Shown here in pieces: positions 61,625 to 64,000 of a stretch of 64,000 nt of DNA. The position numbers and the translations under genes were made by a program. The stretch's first letter is position 1, and the number at the start of each line of letters is the position of its first letter. The notes beneath the pieces are model-generated. The model was not told the DNA's origin. It saw only the letters and a program-made list of their open reading frames with translations, and searched no databases. This DNA is from Flavobacterium sp. MC2016-06. Lineage in GTDB: Bacteria; Bacteroidota; Bacteroidia; Flavobacteriales; Flavobacteriaceae. The stretch spans positions 62,001-126,000 of the forward strand of contig NZ_WMID02000016.1 in the NCBI RefSeq assembly GCF_009711165.2. Direction: 5' to 3'.

Positions 61625-63166
61625 ATGGCAGGAGGAAAATTAACCCCTAGACAGAAGATGATTAACCTGATGTATCTGGTTTTCATCGCGATGTTAGCAA
61701 TGAACATGTCAAAAGAAGTATTATCTGCTTTTGGCTTAATGAATGAAAAATTTGAAAGCGCAAATACTTCTTCAGTTGCTTCAAATGCTTCTTTATTGAC
61801 ATCTTTAGATCAAAAAGCTGCAGAAGCAAAAGGAGAATTTGCTACAGCTGCAGAAACATCTCATAAAGTAGAAGCTGCTTCAAAAGAATTTTATGGTTAC
61901 ATAGGTTCTTTAAAAGGAGAAGTTTTAAAAGGATTCGAATCTGATAAAGAAACAGGAAAATTACCTTACGAGAACATGGACAAAGGTGATAATATCGATG
62001 ACTGGTTCACAGGTGAAGGATATACTAAAAAAGGTAATGAGATCATTGCTAAAATTGAAAAATATAAAGCAGACATGAAAGCTGCTTTAGGAACAGATAA
62101 AAAATATGCTGTAATTTTAGCTGAAGTAAATAAGAAATTTGATCTTTCTGATGTTAAAAACAAAGAAGGTTTAAAAGATAGATATTTAACTTATCACTTT
62201 AAAGGTTTCCCTGCAGTTGCATCTTTAGCTAAACTTTCTGCTTGGCAAAATGATGTTGAAAAAACTGAAACTGATGTTTACAATAGTGCTTTAGGAAAAG
62301 CTGCAGTTGCTGCTGCTTCTTACAGTAACTACCAAGCAATCGTAGTTTTAGATAAAAATGCTTATTTCCAAGGAGAAAAAGTTACAGGTAAAGTTGTTTT
62401 AGGTCGTTATGACGAAAACACAAAACCAACTTCATTCCAAGGTCCTGGACAAATTGTTAATGGACAAGCTGTTATTTCGTTAACTGCTGGAGGTGTTGGT
62501 GAGCAAAAAATTAATGGACAATTTAGCTTCTTAGAAGATGGTAAGAACATTCCACTTAAATTTGCTGGAACTTACGTTGTAGTACCAAGACCAAATTCAG
62601 CTACAATTTCTGCTGATAAAATGAATGTTGTTTACAGAGGAGTTGTTAACCCAATCTCTGTATCATTCGCTGGTGTTGATGCAAACAAAATCAATGCAAG
62701 TGCTCCTGGATTATCTTCTGCTGGAAAACCAGGTAAATATAACATGAGCCCAGGTCAAGGTACAGAAGCAACAATTGCTGTTACTGGAACTTTACCAAAT
62801 GGAGACAAAGTTACAGATAAGAAAACGTTCAGAATTAAAGGTATTCCTGGTCCAACAGGTACAATTAGAGGTGAAATGGGTGTTGTTAAAGGACCTAGAT
62901 CTAACTTGGAGATTGCTACTATTGGTGCTAAATTACTTGATTTTGATTTTGAAGTTGGTTTAGATGTTGTTGGATTTAATATGAAAATTGCTGGACAACC
63001 TACAGTTGTTGTTACTGGTAATAAATTAAGTTCACAATGTAAACAAGTTCTTTCAAGAGCTGGTAAAGGAGACCAAGTTACTATTTCTGAAATTAAAACT
63101 AAACTTGTTGGAGCTGGTAGCTATTTATTGCCAAGAACTGCTCCAGTAATTTATGAAATACAATAA
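61625..63166 (+). CDS. gldM: GldM T9SS motor protein
   Basis: 513 residues. Short cytoplasmic start (MAGGKLTPRQKMINLMYLVF), one membrane helix (MINLMYLVFIAMLAMNMSKE) and a long periplasmic rod of four domains, the last with KGIPGPTGTIRG and GLDVVGFNMKIAGQP. It spans the periplasm from the GldL motor to the GldKN ring. It starts 53 bp after gldL. Confidence 0.97.
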   Translation: MAGGKLTPRQKMINLMYLVFIAMLAMNMSKEVLSAFGLMNEKFESANTSSVASNASLLTSLDQKAAEAKGEFATAAETSHKVEAASKEFYGYIGSLKGEVLKGFESDKETGKLPYENMDKGDNIDDWFTGEGYTKKGNEIIAKIEKYKADMKAALGTDKKYAVILAEVNKKFDLSDVKNKEGLKDRYLTYHFKGFPAVASLAKLSAWQNDVEKTETDVYNSALGKAAVAAASYSNYQAIVVLDKNAYFQGEKVTGKVVLGRYDENTKPTSFQGPGQIVNGQAVISLTAGGVGEQKINGQFSFLEDGKNIPLKFAGTYVVVPRPNSATISADKMNVVYRGVVNPISVSFAGVDANKINASAPGLSSAGKPGKYNMSPGQGTEATIAVTGTLPNGDKVTDKKTFRIKGIPGPTGTIRGEMGVVKGPRSNLEIATIGAKLLDFDFEVGLDVVGFNMKIAGQPTVVVTGNKLSSQCKQVLSRAGKGDQVTISEIKTKLVGAGSYLLPRTAPVIYEIQ

Positions 63167-63212
63167 ATATAAGTAGGTAAAACTACGTTCAATATCTTAT
63201 AATGATACCACG

Positions 63213-64000
63213 ATGAAAGTAAGAAATTTTTTAATAGCCATTGTTTCCATTGCTGGAGGTTTTGCTTCTAATGCGCAATCTAATTTGCTGAATGCAAAAA
63301 CACCTGAGCAGATAGGACTTAAGACTCCTGCGCAACTTATCTCAGACAATGATAAGCCTTTGGCTTATGGTTATGTAGATGATAGAGATGTCTTGATGGG
63401 GAAAACTACTTGGGAAATCATTGATTTGAATGAAAAAATCAACTTTCCTTTATATTTTCCTGTAGATACAGCTAATATTGGTTCTAACAGACGTTCTCTT
63501 TATGACGTCTTGACGAAAGCCGTTAAAAACGGTAAAGTAACTGAAGTTTATACGGATAGTTATTTCAATACTAAAAAATCTATGAAGGACATTGAAGGGT
63601 CATTATCTCGTATCGATACAACAGATGCTGGTAGAGAATTGATTAACCAATACCCAGATGATTACAAAACACACGTTGTTAAGAAAAAAGTAGTTACAGG
63701 TAAAGGTAAAAACAAAGTTGTTTCTTATGTTGAAGAAACTGTTGGTGCAACCAGAACGGTTCCTTCTGAATACATTTTGAAACAAGATCTTACAGCTGCA
63801 GATGTTACTCAGTATAAAATTAAAGGATACTGGTATTTTGATAAACGTCAAAGTGAATTAAAATATCGTTTACTAGGACTTTGTCCTGTAACTCCAGACG
63901 TTTATACAATGAATAGTGACGAAAAGGATTATATTGAGTTATTTTGGGTTTTCTTCCCAAATGCCAGAGAAGCACTGCATGAAGCAAAAGCTTTTAATGA
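63213..64000 (+). CDS. gldN: GldN T9SS periplasmic protein (partial, runs off the window)
   Basis: At least 262 codons. Start MKVRNFLIAIVSIAGGFASN ending ...AQ is a signal peptide. The mature part has AYGYVDDRDVLMGKTTWEII, PLYFPVDTANIGSNRRSLYD and YWYFDKRQSELKYRLLGLCP, typical of GldN. It forms the ring with GldK and binds GldM. It starts 46 bp after gldM; the C-terminus lies past the right edge. Confidence 0.95.
   Translation, partial: MKVRNFLIAIVSIAGGFASNAQSNLLNAKTPEQIGLKTPAQLISDNDKPLAYGYVDDRDVLMGKTTWEIIDLNEKINFPLYFPVDTANIGSNRRSLYDVLTKAVKNGKVTEVYTDSYFNTKKSMKDIEGSLSRIDTTDAGRELINQYPDDYKTHVVKKKVVTGKGKNKVVSYVEETVGATRTVPSEYILKQDLTAADVTQYKIKGYWYFDKRQSELKYRLLGLCPVTPDVYTMNSDEKDYIELFWVFFPNAREALHEAKAFN

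Overview
The window comes from a gliding member of the Bacteroidota, very probably Flavobacterium. The evidence is: the gliding/type IX secretion genes gldK-gldL-gldM-gldN at the right end, low-GC DNA, promoters of the flavobacterial type (TTG - 17 to 23 nt - TANNTTTG), a secG/groES/groEL/lptE neighbourhood, a TonB receptor with ECF sigma and FecR, and the intergenic palindromes common in this genus.

Layout. 1-1280: end of ftsZ, yqeY and a tRNA-Arg(TCG). 1400-8826: the most unusual region, seven cassette-like units, all transcribed leftward and separated by a repeat of about 130 bp (seven full copies, one degenerate, one half). The repeats look like integron attC sites. Each ORF stops a few bases before its repeat. 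The outer ends of a cassette's own repeat and of the next repeat are inverted copies of each other, with a different sequence in most cassettes. No integrase is present, so this is best described as a CALIN-like array (attC cluster lacking an integron integrase). The cargo is a GNAT acetyltransferase, an AraC regulator with a PobA-like hydroxylase, a trypsin-like protease and several unknown proteins.

9138-14323: ECF sigma factor, a 69-aa protein, FecR anti-sigma, TonB receptor with STN domain, and a DUF4249 lipoprotein. 14401-18762: a giant glycosidase joining a GH144-type domain to a GH29 fucosidase. 19600-29500: mixed genes (Nudix, HD, alpha/beta hydrolase, DUF962, DUF3754, LytTR, acyltransferase, DoxX) with blocks of palindromic repeats. 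29979-32700: a translationally coupled three-gene operon of unknown function. 32915-35748: a LytS/LytTR two-component pair divergent from an outer-membrane protein gene, with a LytTR-like operator between them. 36110-41264: SulP transporter, AraC regulator, SDR and nucleotide pyrophosphatase.

41521-49445: housekeeping block (groEL, groES, secG, a TPR protein, lptE, a sigma-54 activator, a GxxExxY gene inside inverted repeats, miaB). 49618-55210: glycerol regulon, glpD-glpK-glpF plus an outer-membrane protein, divergent from glpR, with a promoter/operator visible between them. 55530-64000: topA, an arginase-fold protein with altered metal-ligand motifs, and gldKLMN (gldN runs off the end).

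All names rest on reading the translations and motifs; no database search was run.
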